Source of the DNA: Gigaspora rosea
Taxonomy: Eukaryota > Glomeromycota > Glomeromycetes > Diversisporales > Gigasporaceae
Length of the DNA stretch: 64,000 nt
Assembly (NCBI GenBank): GCA_003550325.1
Contig: QKWP01002007.1
Span: forward strand, 29,303 to 93,302
Direction of reading: 5' to 3'
Shown piece by piece: positions 34,001 through 45,295 of the stretch. A model generated the notes under the pieces. It searched no databases. It saw only the letters and a program-made list of their open reading frames with translations, and was not told the origin of the DNA. Position numbers and translations under genes: made by a program. Numbering within the stretch: the stretch's first letter is position 1; every line of letters starts with the position of its first letter.

Positions 34001-37000
34001 TATATAATAAATATTACCCATACTATACCCAAATTGATTTTCTATTTAGGCGTTGGTATTCCAGAAATCGCCCTTCCAAATATATTTCGGCGTTTTTATC
34101 GTGTTGAATCTCAAGAATCACGTAGTCATGAAGGTACCGGAATAGGACTTTCTCTTGTCAAAGAACTCATTACACACCATGGTGGAGATATCACTGTATC
34201 TTCAGTAGTAAATCAAGGAACGACATTTAGATGTTGGTTCCCAATAGGATGTGACCACCTACTAACAAATCAAATACACTCTAATAACATGGAAATTCAA
34301 ATGAATCATGGTCAAGAAATATACACTAATCGACAGCTTTATTTAGAAGAAAGTTCTCTATGGATAAAAAATAAGGAACCTGGAACTCAAGATGTTATGA
34401 TGGATCAATTTCCAACCGATAATCATATTAGTCATACTGATAAAATATTAATGAAAGATAATAAAAAATATAAGGTCTTGATTGTTGATGATAATAGTGA
34501 CATGAGGTAGCATTTTTGATGTTTGATCAACTATGACATTTCGTAAAATTGTTTCTTATTATTGACAGATTTATAGAACCTATTTAACGGATTTGCTAAG
34601 TGAATTTGAAATATATCGTGCTCGTGATGGCAAAGATGCTTTACGGGTCTTAAAAACTCTTAACAAATTACCCGATTTGATAATAAGTGGTAAATAATTA
34701 ACATTTTAATTCATTCATACTGTACAGTTAAATTTATCGTTATTAAATTGAACATAGATATCATGATGCCAAATATGGATGGATATGAGTTGTTAGATGT
34801 GTTAAGATCTGATTTAAAAACTTTAATGATTCCCGTAATATTGTTATCGGCAAAAGCTGGTGAAACTTCTAAAATTAAAGGTAATTTAAACCATTAATTA
34901 TGATTATTATTCTTGTTACAATATTTTATTTCTTTATCAATTTTTTAACACATTGATTTTTAGGTTTGGATAAAGGAGCGGATGATTATTTAGTAAAACC
35001 ATTTTCTAATCAAGAACTAATTATTCGTATTCGTGCTAATATTGAGCTCTCACTTGTTCGCCGTAAAATATTCTTTCACCGATATAAGCAAGAGGATACA
35101 AAACAACTATTGATTTCAATAACAAATACGATTATTTCCAAATTAGATCTAAATGAAACACTACTATATACTGCTAGAGAAATATATCGTAGATTACCAT
35201 GTGAAAGAATCTTTATTATTTCAAATGGACAATCCAAAAATAATAAAATAATTGTTTCAGGGGAGGAGGAAGGTCCGGAATATTTAACACCAGTAGCAAA
35301 TCCATTCTTAGAAATCGGTGATAATACTAAGAGTAATTTACAAACATTTACAAAGTTACAAGAAAATTTAAACACAAATTCAGGTGTTGATATTTCTTTA
35401 GATGTATATTGTGATGACATTTGTAAAAATGTTTCTATATTATCTGTAGAAATATTGTTAGATAATGAAAATTGGGGATGGATAAAAGTACATAGGTCTC
35501 CAAATTCTATTTGGTCCGATTCTGAAATAGAGTTTTTGCAACAAATATCGAATCAGTTAAATATGGCCATTAAATATACAAGATTATTAAAAGAAAATAG
35601 GGAGAAGGAAATTCAAATAAAAGCTGCTGAAATTGCAAGTAACGCAAAGAGTCAAATATTAGCAAATACTTCTCATGGTATATTATTATTATTGTTTTAT
35701 TTATTACTAAAACTTTTTAACTTGCTAATTAATTCTAACCTTGTTTTAGAATTACGAACACCACTAAATGCGGTAGTGGGTATTGCTTCTTCTTTCGAGA
35801 GCATTAAATTAGCTACTGATCAAAGAGACATGCTTAGTATTATATCAAATGCTTCTGATGTCGTGTTATCTATAGTAAATGATATTCTTAATGTAGCAAA
35901 GTTAGGAGCAAAAAAGATCATTCTAGTAAATAGAACATTTGATTTGTTAGAATTACTTGACGGCACAATTGATACATTCGGAAAACAAGCTGGGTCTAAA
36001 AAGATTGAATTAATTGTAAATTGCGAAGTAGACATGTTACCAAGATATGTTAAGAGTGATCCTGAGAGGTAATTTAATCAATTTATTTTATATAAAAGTG
36101 CAAATCTAATAATTATTACTTACCTTATCTCTTATTAAATAGGTTGAAACAAGTTTTATCTCATTTATTATCGAATGCGTAACTATTTGCTTTTTTTTTA
36201 ATTACCCATAGCCATCATATATGATTTTTTTGAATTTATAATTATAATTATTATTGAATCAATTCTATGAATTCCTATTGATATTTTTTAGTAAAATCAT
36301 GTGATGATGGACTGTATAGTAGCACTTAATTTTTTATAACCTACGCACTATTACAAATAACTCTATTTTTTTTCAGAGTTAAATTTACTAACGAAGGTGA
36401 AATTGTACTGACAATCTCAATGAAACCACGAGAATTCATTGGCGAAAATGAGGTGAATTTGACAAGTGATCAAGTGATTAAAAAAGAAGTATTGTGTCTT
36501 GAATTATGTGATACCGGTATTGGGTAAGTTATTTCCATTACATATACATAATATTTTAGCGCATGCAGTCATCTGAATAATTCATTTAATAATGATAGAA
36601 TAAACCCCGAATATATACAACATGTTTGGAAAAGCTTTTCACAAGGTGACATGTTAATAACTAGGAAGCAAGATGGTGTAGGACTTGGCCTCTCAATTTG
36701 TAAAAGCCTAGTAGAAATTAATGGAGGTGAAATTAAAGCAGAGAGTCAATTGGGAAAAGGAAGTACATTTTCATTTACATGGAATGTTGAACTATTATCA
36801 ATGATGTCTTTATCAAGAGTGTCACAATTTAATGAACAAATAAGCTATTTATTACCTTGTGCTGTAAGAAAAAAACGAATACTAATTATTCATTCAGTCG
36901 AAAGCGTAAGAAATAGAAATTCATTATTGAAATATCTTAAAAGGGTCGAAAAAGTTGATGCATTCGATACTTTTGACAAAGGTATTAGGGCAGCAAAATC

Positions 37001-37277
37001 ATATAAAAAATTATATCAGCGTGTTTATGATATAGTGTTTATCAGCCTTTATGAAAATAACAAAGAGGAGGCTATGAATGCTGTGCTAGAGTTAAAAGAA
37101 TTGGATAAGTATAATAGTTTAGCAATAATATTTATAGTATTTCCGAGTGATGAAGGAATTAAATTAGCAAGCGAATTAATTGAATTAATTGAAAAAGTTT
37201 TAACCTTCGTTATTTATGCACCAATTACATGGAATAAATTAATCAGTCAATTTAAGCATATGAAAATAATAAACTAA
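31082..37277 (+). CDS. Dual-core hybrid histidine kinase, copy B (18 exons, 1391 aa)
   Basis: Exons: 31082-31222, 31537-31591, 31662-31697, 31769-31838, 31906-32126, 32210-32679, 32756-32891, 32969-33105, 33449-33665, 33776-33880, 34050-34506, 34577-34689, 34758-34880, 34964-35677, 35750-36068, 36143-36178, 36377-36523, 36599-37277. All introns are GT-AG and the phases agree throughout (4176 nt). Domains: PAS-like (about 25-175, opening [14 protein letters not shown]), GAF-like (about 178-330), HisKA with H373 in ISHELKTPLTLM, HATPase (N497; DTGVG 528-532; GTGIG 558-562), receiver (D676/D677, phosphoacceptor D720, S750, K772), GAF-like (about 800-965), second HisKA with H998 ([14 protein letters not shown]), second HATPase (N1116; DTGIG 1162-1166; GVGLG 1192-1196), and a C-terminal receiver-like domain (about 1257-1385) with Ser1315 at the Asp position. 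No transmembrane segment seen, so probably cytosolic. It should autophosphorylate on His and relay to Asp. The start ATG opens directly before the PAS motif; an upstream exon cannot be excluded. The ligand is unknown. Confidence 0.9.
31258..31442. mobile_element. MITE in intron 1 of copy B
   Basis: CTGGGAAAAGGGACGAACTT at the left and AATTCGTCCTTTTCCCAG at the right are inverted, extended inward by AAATAATGC/GCATTATTT and a central TCTCATCGAGATGA-type palindrome. 185 bp of the 314-nt intron 1, leaving a roughly 129-nt host intron. Confidence 0.7.
33137..33381. mobile_element. PIF/Harbinger-like MITE in intron 8 of copy B
   Basis: TTGCCGCGGATGATG at the left and CATCATCCGCGACAA at the right are inverted, with TAA on both sides (33134-33136, 33382-33384). 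The interior has inverted GTTAGGGTTTGGT / AACCCTAACACC blocks. The homologous copy A intron (1372-1440) is only 69 nt, whereas this intron is 343 nt, so the insertion post-dates the duplication or was never in copy A. Confidence 0.8.
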
Positions 37278-38061
37278 TGTAAATAGTCATAAGATATGTC
37301 TCTCAATTTCGAATATTTGCCATTCTAATAAGGCAAAAAAAAAAAGGATAACGGTGGCATATAATACTTCTCTATCGCTATACTGAAATGTATGAATAAT
37401 CATTTTTGAATCACTATAGAACTACTTTTCTATAAATTTTAATTATATACATGTGCACATGTTATGATCTTAATAAAACTAGAATCTATCGATTTAGTAT
37501 GCTTTTTTCTTCATATGAATTTTCCTTTTTAAAATTTTAAGAAAAAATTGTATAATAGTTAACTAAATATCAAGTAATTACATATGTAATCATAAAAATT
37601 GTAAAATTGTAGTTAGAGATTGGACCCGTTACCCGCATATCTGGATATCCGCACGGTTACCCGCATGCCCGGATACTATAAATATTTCACGGGATAACAA
37701 CTTTTATCCGCCAAACAGGTATCCGCGGGTATCCGCGGGTTTAGGTCATTAAATCCGATTGGTCAATCATTGACATATACCCTGCATATTTCATCTGACT
37801 TTGAACGAATTGTTGGCCACGAAAACGAATTGTTCGAAGAAACCAAATACATATTCAGAAGCTACACCTTTCACTTTATATACTATCAAAATAATCACGA
37901 AAATGGTGGAATAATCATGAGGGTTAGCTATACAGTATGACATTTTTTTAATTTGTGTTACTTATATATATAAGAATCTCTAAAACAAAAGAAATGGCTT
38001 TTTTTTTGTAGTTAGATCTCTAGTAATCGAGTTTGTTCTCAAGAATGATAGTACATATAGA
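37278..38061. other. 3' flank of copy B with a (G)TATCCGCGGG repeat patch
   Basis: AT-rich. 37623-37742 holds repeated TTACCCGCAT, CCGGATA and TATCCGCGGG motifs, direct and inverted, in otherwise AT-rich sequence; this may be the remains of an inverted-repeat element. No gene seen. Confidence 0.45.
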
Positions 38062-38718
38062 CAGTGATGTCATGTCCAATAGTCCAACAACAAAAATTGG
38101 ACGTTGGATGTTTGGATTTGGACTTTACTATATGTCCAATTGGACTTTGGACATCACATGACTTTCGTCACATATGATTGGGCAATATTTGTATTACATT
38201 TAATAGACAAACTACTGCGCTAGTATTATTTAACTTCAACCAATCAAATTTATAATTTATGGATTAGAGCAGGGTCCAAAGATTTAGGTCCAAGAATCAC
38301 GATTGGATGTTTGGATTGGACGTTCAATCCAAAGGTGTCCAAGCGTCCAATTTTCATTTTACTTATTTGCGCGGGTACCACAAACCAAAAAAGGAATTCC
38401 GATTTTGTAAATAAACTAAGTGTGAGAGATAAAGATTTAGGGTTAGGGCCTTAACATTAGAGGTTATATGGTTAGAGTGATGCTTAATATAAGTAAAATT
38501 TCATTCTCGTCATTTTTAATTAGTGCACCAAGATCGATTTAAACATTAGTTTTTGCGTATTTTCACTTTTTTCTTCTTTTACGCGTGTTCGAATTCTTTG
38601 TCGGGCTGATCCGGAATAGTCAAAATTTGCACTCTCCGATTGGCTATTTCCTCTCTAGGAGCTTGTATTACCCGCGCAAATAAGTGGATGCTCCAATTTT
38701 GTCCAATGTACATCACTG
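38062..38718. mobile_element. hAT-like MITE with exact 8-bp target duplication
   Basis: The ends CAGTGATGTCATGTCCAA and TTGTCCAATGTACATCACTG are inverted. CATATAGA is present directly outside both ends (38054-38061, 38719-38726). Sub-terminal TGTCCAAT repeats are shared with 12514-13829 and with the 60360-60530 region. A different MITE (38362-38684) is nested inside. No coding capacity. Confidence 0.85.
38362..38684. mobile_element. Nested MITE with CTTATTTGCGCGGGTA ends
   Basis: CTTATTTGCGCGGGTAC and GTATTACCCGCGCAAATAAG are inverted. The interior (TTAGGGTTAGGGCCTTAACA, TTAGTGCACCAAGATCGATT, ACGCGTGTTC) is shared with 18640-18850. Part of the same vocabulary (TTCGGGCTGATCCG) also appears at 55545-55560. 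Confidence 0.75.
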
Positions 38719-38726
38719 CATATAGA

Positions 38727-39749
38727 TTATACTTGTTAGACGAAGCTGCAGATTTTAATATTGATGAAAGTCAAAACTGGGTTCAACTTTTGTAATCTTA
38801 AATCTAATAAAGTAAAACTGAAAAACTTGCTAAAACTATTGGAAGAAAGGCTTGAGTTTTGTGTACTTTTTACTTGCAGTTGTTTATTATTCTTTTTAAT
38901 TTATTTACAGTATAATAATTTAATTATTATTTCTTGTTATTATTTATTGTCAGCAATTCAGTTTTATACAAAGCTCTTTATACATGCATCTAATAGTTCA
39001 TTATTTAAAATTCAAAACTCTCAATGCTATAAAAATTTCTCTCTTATGAACCCCATTCTATTTGCTCATTATCTATTCTTGACTGGTCTAAAACCAATCT
39101 AGTACTATTTTTTACTCTCTTGATAACTAACTATTAAAGTATACCTTCTATTATTAAATTGAAGTTGTCATATTATTTCCTTCAATAAGAAGTTTCTGAA
39201 TTAAGTTAAGATATCAATGTCTTTTTTAAGTCTAATCAAATTATATGTGTAGCAATAACTAGTAGCCAAAATAATAGATTATTGTAATTATTAAAATTTA
39301 AAAAATGTATTGTTATTTAACTAATACTATTATATTTTGTAAAATATTTTACTTTGAGTTCATTTTAATGTAAGCCTATTAGCCAATTAGATCTTGTAAA
39401 ATCATAAAATAATTTACAAAAATTAACTAATAGAATGAAAGCTCACTATGCTAATATCCATAGGGTATTCAGTTTATTTAGATATCTATAGAATTATTGT
39501 TTATCTATAAGGGTTACCTGGTTATTTATAGGATTTATCCAGATATTTGCAAATCAAAACTGATAGTTTATTCAGATATAGCTTTTATAAAAAGGGTACA
39601 AAAAAAAGGTATCTTTTCTAGAGCATTTTTGGAGATATAACTAAAGTGGGATATAACTTAATACATAAAACATATAAAAATATATAAAAAAAAAGAAATT
39701 TTTTTGTTTAAATCTGGGTATACAAAAAAAAATAAAAATTTTATTTTTA
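38727..39749. other. AT-rich spacer, no gene seen
   Basis: The ORF at 38761-39102 is Leu/Ile/Tyr/Ser-rich without recognisable motifs and is probably fortuitous. Short repeated GATATCTATA/GATATAAC wording occurs at 39480-39660. Confidence 0.4.
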
Positions 39750-40857
39750 AACTCTTTCCAACGATCACTTGAACCAAATTTTCCCACTGAAAAAAACAAA
39801 AAGTTTTTTGTTGGAGCGTTGCCTATACTTAATGTATAGTAGAATAACACAGAAATACAGTTTTTATAAAGGTCAACTCTTACTCTGGGGACTCCTTTGT
39901 ATATTCGGCATGCAAGCCAAAAGCGTCTTCTTACAAGGTAACTGGCAGAAGGTGGCACCCTTGTACGAGAAATTTTGGTGGAGAGCAAAGAGCTTCTTCG
40001 TTGACGAAGTAACCTGTGGTAAAACAGTGGGGAACAACAAAAAAATGAGTTTTATCTGGAATATACTTTCCTTTAAATTTGTTACAAGTATTATCTTACT
40101 CCCCTTTGGACTTTTCAAAATTTCACCAAAAAGTGGGAAATCCAGCTTACCCTCTCCAAAAGATCAGCAGTATTTACTCCTTTCTAATCGGGAACGTGCC
40201 TACCTAATTGGAATTGACATCACGAGTGCATTTTGGTACTGCTTACGAAATAAACAATGAATGACATGTCAGAGGTCGAGAGAGTACCCCGTGTTGAAAT
40301 TTCTTTCTCGAATGTTCTACTAGGCGTATTTTTGTTTTTTTTCATTACTATATATAGACTATGATGGAGCGTTTCTCTATGCAGCACTATATAATTTTTA
40401 TAGTCTAGCACAGGCAATAATAGTGCCGTTATCTTTTTACTTTTCTTTTGCCTTTTTTTTCTTCCTTTTCTTTTTATCTTTGTAAATTTGGTTTTCGTTT
40501 AGTAGTAGAGGTTTTTCCCCTTTTTTTATTTTCCCCTTTTCATTTTCTATATATGTTTTTGTTTTTTCATTAGTAGTATCCTTCTACTTGAAAAGCTAGG
40601 AGAAGAAGGTTTAAAGAAGTGCAACCATGATACGTAAGGTTGTAGACATCCTTTAGTGATATATTAATTAGTTAGTTCATGCAGACACAGTTAGTATTGA
40701 GATAAAAGTCTACTATAGCAGATCGAACATAGGTACTTTTCGAAGTAACCGGGTTAGTCAATATTTGTAAATTAGATAAGAAATTTTATTTCTGTAAAGC
40801 TGGCAACTAAGCAGTTAACCAAGCATTTAATAAAGTATTGGCATGATTGCCGAATTA
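39750..40857 (+). mobile_element. ~1.1-kb retroposon, copy 1
   Basis: Starts ACTCTTTCCAACGATCACTT and ends near GGCATGATTGCCGAATTA, at the single N (40858). Co-linear with the copies at 42163-43257 and (inverted) 45296-46445. Its longest ORF (39769-40260, 163 codons) contains DEVTCGKTVGNNKKMSF, also readable in copy 3, but the ORFs are not otherwise conserved and no family was recognised. GATATAACT occurs on both sides, but the duplication cannot be delimited. Confidence 0.65.
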
Positions 40858-40953
40858 NGATATAACTCAGATATAACTATAGTGAGCTTAGCTCTCTAAA
40901 AATTTAGATTAAAAATTAATATAATTGGTATTTAATATAATAATATTATATAT

Positions 40954-41586
40954 GGGAATAGAAATTTGTTGCACCTGCGACATGTCACACCCCGATTCGG
41001 CCAATCAAATCGCACGATTTTGTAGACAAAAAATTTTATTTTTAAAAAATTCAAAATTTTACTAGTAAAATGCAAAAATAAATAAGCAATATCAAAATAT
41101 ATAATGTAAAATTTTATTTTGAACAACTTTTTCTAAGTCATAAAGATAGATTATCTTAGTAAAAAAACGTTTAATAAGAAAAATCAAAAATTTCGAACGT
41201 TAGCACATATAAACTTTTTTTTTACTAATATAAATCTATCTTTACATTTAAGAATTATATGTAAAATTTTATACTAAACAACTTTTTCTAAGTTAAAAAA
41301 GTAGATTATTTTAGTAAAAAAAAGGTTTATATGTGCTAACTTTGGAAATTTTTGATTTTTCTTATAAACCGTTTTTTTTACTAATACAATCTATCTTTAT
41401 GACTTAGAAAAAGTTGTTCAGAATAAAATTTTACGTTATATAGTATGCTATTTTATATAAATTTTACACTTTATTATGTAAAATTTTTAATTTTTAAAAA
41501 AAAATTTTTTGCCTATAAAATCATGCGATTTGATTGGCTGAACCAGGGGGTGCGTCATGTCGCAGGTGCGACAAATTTATTTTCCC
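40954..41586. mobile_element. 633-bp foldback element with 10-bp flanking repeat
   Basis: The arms are inverted over about 300 nt each: GGGAATAGAAATTTGTTGCA, CCTGCGACATG, GGCCAATCAAATCG at the left against CGATTTGATTGGCT, CATGTCGCAGGTGCGACAAA, TATTTTCCC at the right, continuing with AAAAAGTTGTTCAGAATAAA-type blocks to the centre. TATTATATAT flanks both ends (40944-40953, 41587-41596), although the AT content weakens this as a target duplication. A 9-10-bp duplication plus long inverted ends is Mutator-like. Non-coding. Confidence 0.75.
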
Positions 41587-41596
41587 TATTATATAT

Positions 41597-42149
41597 ATAT
41601 ATCAAAGTTTGTATAATAAAGTCTATATTGCACCAAACTTGAAGTGGATAAGCCAATAAATTATATTATCCAAAATTTTTCTATGATTCAAGAACAATTA
41701 AATTGCTCTCTATTACAACTAGCTAACATTTAAATATTTATAAGCTTAAGTATTTTAAACTACTATATTAATAAAAATAAATTTTTATTGCTTTATATAT
41801 TTATATAGAGAACATATTTTTCAAACTTAATGTTTTCAGAAAAAAATTAATAGAGAACATCTTAAATTTTGCAAATGTTCTTGAATTAAAAGTGATGTTC
41901 TCATGAGAACATGAAAACATAAAATTTTCAATGCTATCTGTAATGTGTTTCTGCAAATTTTGTTAAAAAATATTATACTGTTAATTTAAATCTAGTAAAC
42001 AGAACCCCAAAATATACTGTATATAGATAGGTCAGGTTTATTATAAAATTACAAAAAATAGAAAGGTTTACAAAAAAAATTTAAAAATAAGCAAATAAAT
42101 TACTATAAATAGAAAAGATCTATATAAAAAAACCAAAATAATCAAACTA
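41597..42149. other. AT-rich spacer, no gene seen
   Basis: No coding evidence. GAGAACAT/ATGTTCTC motifs at 41810-41920 recall 20610-20800. Confidence 0.4.
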
Positions 42150-42162
42150 ATACCTGACCTAT

Positions 42163-43257
42163 CATCAACTCTTTCCAACGATCATCTGGACCAACTTTTC
42201 CATGACAACTAAACTGTAGAAAACTTAGATAATATGCAACCTCTTATTACAAACCTTCTTTTGGTGTATTCAAAGAACAAGAGTTCTACTCGGGACAACT
42301 GAAAAAGAGTTGAAAAAGAAGTCTTGGGATAGGTCTCCCTAGAGTAAAATACAAAAACTATCGAATAGTAGTTGGTTACTAAGTAACTAGAAGTCTTTGT
42401 CATTAAGTTCAAACAGTTTTGGATTTTATGAAAGCTGCATATTTTTCTATAAACTACAAAACTTACAAGGTTTTAAACACATGAAACAAGTTGGACCACT
42501 TGTTATCTCCCTCATCCCTTTGGCTCTTTAAAAATTTCGACAAAGTGGGCATTTCGGCTTACCCCCTTCAAAAAATTAGCAATGTTTACTTCTCCTAATT
42601 GGAAAATACGGCTACCATATTGGAATGAAGTCATGAGTGGATTTCGGTATTCCGAAATAAACAAGAAGCGACACGTGTTTTTGGTTTGGAAGAAACCCAT
42701 AACAAAATTTCTTTCTAGAATGTTCTTTTAGCTATGGTTTTTTTTTTTACACACCTATTTCTACAGTTTTCTAGGTTAAAAACTATTTTTCTAGTAATAG
42801 TTTTTTTCCTACATATGATAATTTGAGTTTAGTTAGAGTAGAAACTACTTTTCTTAGTATCATATAATTTTTAAAATTGTTCACTTGGTGCTGGGTCTTA
42901 ATTGACCCAAGGCCTTGCTTTTCTTTTTTTTTCTTTCTATCATTTGTTTTCTCATTTTCTTTGGGGCTTCTTTTTCTTTTATACCCCTTTTTTATATTTT
43001 GCCCTTTAGTAGTTTAGTTTTTTCCTCCCACTTCCAGGGATATTTCCTTTGGGGAATGCCCTTGTATAGTAGAACGAGGCTGATGAACAGTCAGTATTTC
43101 CTGAGATGCCATGCAGTGATTCGCATGTAGTTTAGTTATTTAAATTGGATGATGCCAGTATTGTTTATTCTTTGTCCTTCGGGTATTTGTACTATTTTTT
43201 TTAGTCGAATAAATCAAAGAGGTTGTATTTGGCAAGTTTCGCCTAAGAGAAAAAAAA
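42163..43257 (+). mobile_element. ~1.1-kb retroposon, copy 2, with 13-bp target duplication
   Basis: Begins CATCAACTCTTTCCAACGAT and ends GCCTAAGAGAAAAAAAAA. ATACCTGACCTAT lies directly before it (42150-42162) and directly after its A tail (43258-43270). A 3' A run plus a variable-length duplication is the signature of target-primed reverse transcription (LINE/SINE mechanism). The ORFs inside are short and not shared with the other copies. Confidence 0.85.
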
Positions 43258-43270
43258 ATACCTGACCTAT

Positions 43271-43916
43271 TTATATATATTTTAGAGTTCTAGTAAACAC
43301 ACAAGTATTGAAGTACTAAATTATTCAAAATATTTAAATAAGCTATTTAGGTTTGTGATAAGTTTTTGGTATATGAATATTTATTAAAGAATAAGATATT
43401 CAGATTTATGACAAATTGTTTTGCTTATTAATTTTTTTTAATTATACTATCAGCTATTGTAAGCAGTTGGTGAGTATTTATTTACTGATATATTTTGAAT
43501 AAGCTATTTAGGCTCATAAAACTTAATAATATGAATATTATTAATTAAAATACTTAGAATAAAGAATGTTATGTATATTATGTATCTAGTATATATTTTG
43601 ATCAATAGACTAGAGATAGTTAGAAATCAAATAACTAATCACAAAGTTATTATTTCTATAAATAAAAAATATATAAATATAGGTTTTATTTTTTTTTATC
43701 ATTCTTCAATTGATCGCAATACATTTATTTAAAACTTATATTAATTTTTTTAATTAAATAAATCTACTAAAATAAATATTTAAAATCCAGTAATCAATGA
43801 TTTAGAATAAAGCTACTAGGGTTATTGAAGATTTGATTTATTTTATTAATTATATTATTCTGGATAAACAAATATTTATTGATTGAAATAATTCAATTTG
43901 AGTTTACTAAAATACA
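43271..43916. other. AT-rich spacer, no gene seen
   Basis: No supported feature. Confidence 0.4.
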
Positions 43917-44241
43917 ACTATGGTGTTTTATACTGTTATACAAAATGATTAGAATAGCCAATAAAAATTTAAGATCAGATGTAATATAAAATTTCGTTTC
44001 TTTGTTTATTTTTTTAAAAAAATATTCATATCTCAAAATTTTGCTTATAAAACCATCTTTTGAAGCTCTAATAAAAAAAATTTCTTGCTAAATTTTGTAT
44101 ATACTAATGCCAGATAAAATCCTAGGCCTAACCCAAACCCTAAAGTAATTAAAATTTGTTTTTGTTTTATAAAAGTTTATTTTTTTGTTTTTGTTACACA
44201 AATTTGCAAATCTAATTTACCTATGGTGGTAAAACACTATA
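43917..44241. mobile_element. MITE of the 6605-6963 family
   Basis: CTATGGTGTTTTATAC at the left and GGTAAAACACTATAAG at the right are imperfect inverted ends. The interior has GATCAGATGTAATATAAAAT, GCTCTAATAAAAAAAATTTC and CCTAACCCAAACCCTAAAG. Confidence 0.6.
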
Positions 44242-44610
44242 AGTGTATTTTATAATATTTGATTCAATTTTATATTAATAAAAATAAATTATTAGTATAA
44301 ATATTTAATTTAAATAAATTAGATTAAGCTTAAATTATTTATTAAAAATAAATATATAGTATAAATTTAAATAAATATATTTTGGATTAAATCTATATCG
44401 TTGCCACTTATTTTTTATAGTTACTTCATTTACAAACTATTATCTGACATTATATATAATAATAATTTACAATACATACCAACAACTAATAAATAATAAT
44501 ACTAATTCTACATAATAACAGGCAAAAGCCTGTTAGTGAAGTAACTATCAGAAAGTAGTGATTGAGATTTTTATTTTTGGCCTAACATATTACTGCAGCC
44601 ATTGGTACTA
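44242..44610. other. AT-rich spacer, no gene seen
   Basis: No supported feature. Confidence 0.4.
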
Positions 44611-44618
44611 TTTAATAC

Positions 44619-44904
44619 TAGGGTTCCGCAATTTGATTTGATTTTCAAATATTTGAATCAAATATTTGATCAAATTCAAATTCAAATTTGACTATATTTG
44701 ATTTGATCAAATTCAAATATGGTCAAATTTGATTTGATTTGACAAATATTTGATTTGATTTGAAAATTACTATTAAAAATTCAAATTCAAATCAAATTCA
44801 AATTCAAATATTTGAATCAAATCAAATTCAAATCAGGGTCAATTTGATTTGATCAAATTCAAATTGATCCAATATTTGATTTGATTTGAATTTGAGGAAC
44901 CCTA
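44619..44904. mobile_element. hAT-like MITE composed of ATTTGATTTGA palindromes, exact 8-bp target duplication
   Basis: TAGGGTTCC at the left and GGAACCCTA at the right, with TTTAATAC on both sides (44611-44618, 44905-44912). The body is almost wholly direct and inverted repeats of AATTTGATTTGA / TCAAATCAAATT with ATATTTGAATCAAATAT palindromes, so it can fold in many registers. Confidence 0.85.
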
Positions 44905-44912
44905 TTTAATAC

Positions 44913-45275
44913 AATACCTATATAAGTGTGAAATAATATTTATAAGCATTATTTTAAAAATTGAAACCCTCTAAAATAGCATATGCAGCCTCAAATTAAT
45001 GCCTATGGGCATTCTGAATTAACATGCACTTTAATATACTCTTGTAAAAAAAATTAAAATAGGCCAAATAAAAAATGCAAATTATGCCTCTTTAGGGGTT
45101 GCAGAAGGTAATAACATATTTTGTAATGTTATTGCAATATTTCACAATATTTTGCAAATTTTTGCAAATTTTTAAAATTTTTTAAAAAATAAATAAATGA
45201 TATACATATTTATATAATCATGCTTTTTTACAGATTTTCGCAATATTTCACAAGATTTTCCAATTTAATATAAAA
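44913..45275. other. AT-rich spacer with CACAATATTTTGCAA motifs
   Basis: TTTGCAAATTTTTGC and TTCACAATATTTT wording repeats at 45120-45180 and 45235-45260. No gene seen. Confidence 0.4.
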
Positions 45276-45295
45276 TTTTATATCTATTATTTATT

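Noticed and set aside
38761..39102. 113-codon ORF
   Set aside because: Leu/Ile/Ser/Tyr-rich composition typical of random AT-rich DNA, with no motif, partner exon or repeat support.
39769..40260. 163-codon ORF as a gene
   Set aside because: It lies within a retroposon. The other copies do not preserve the frame over its length, and it has no recognisable domain.
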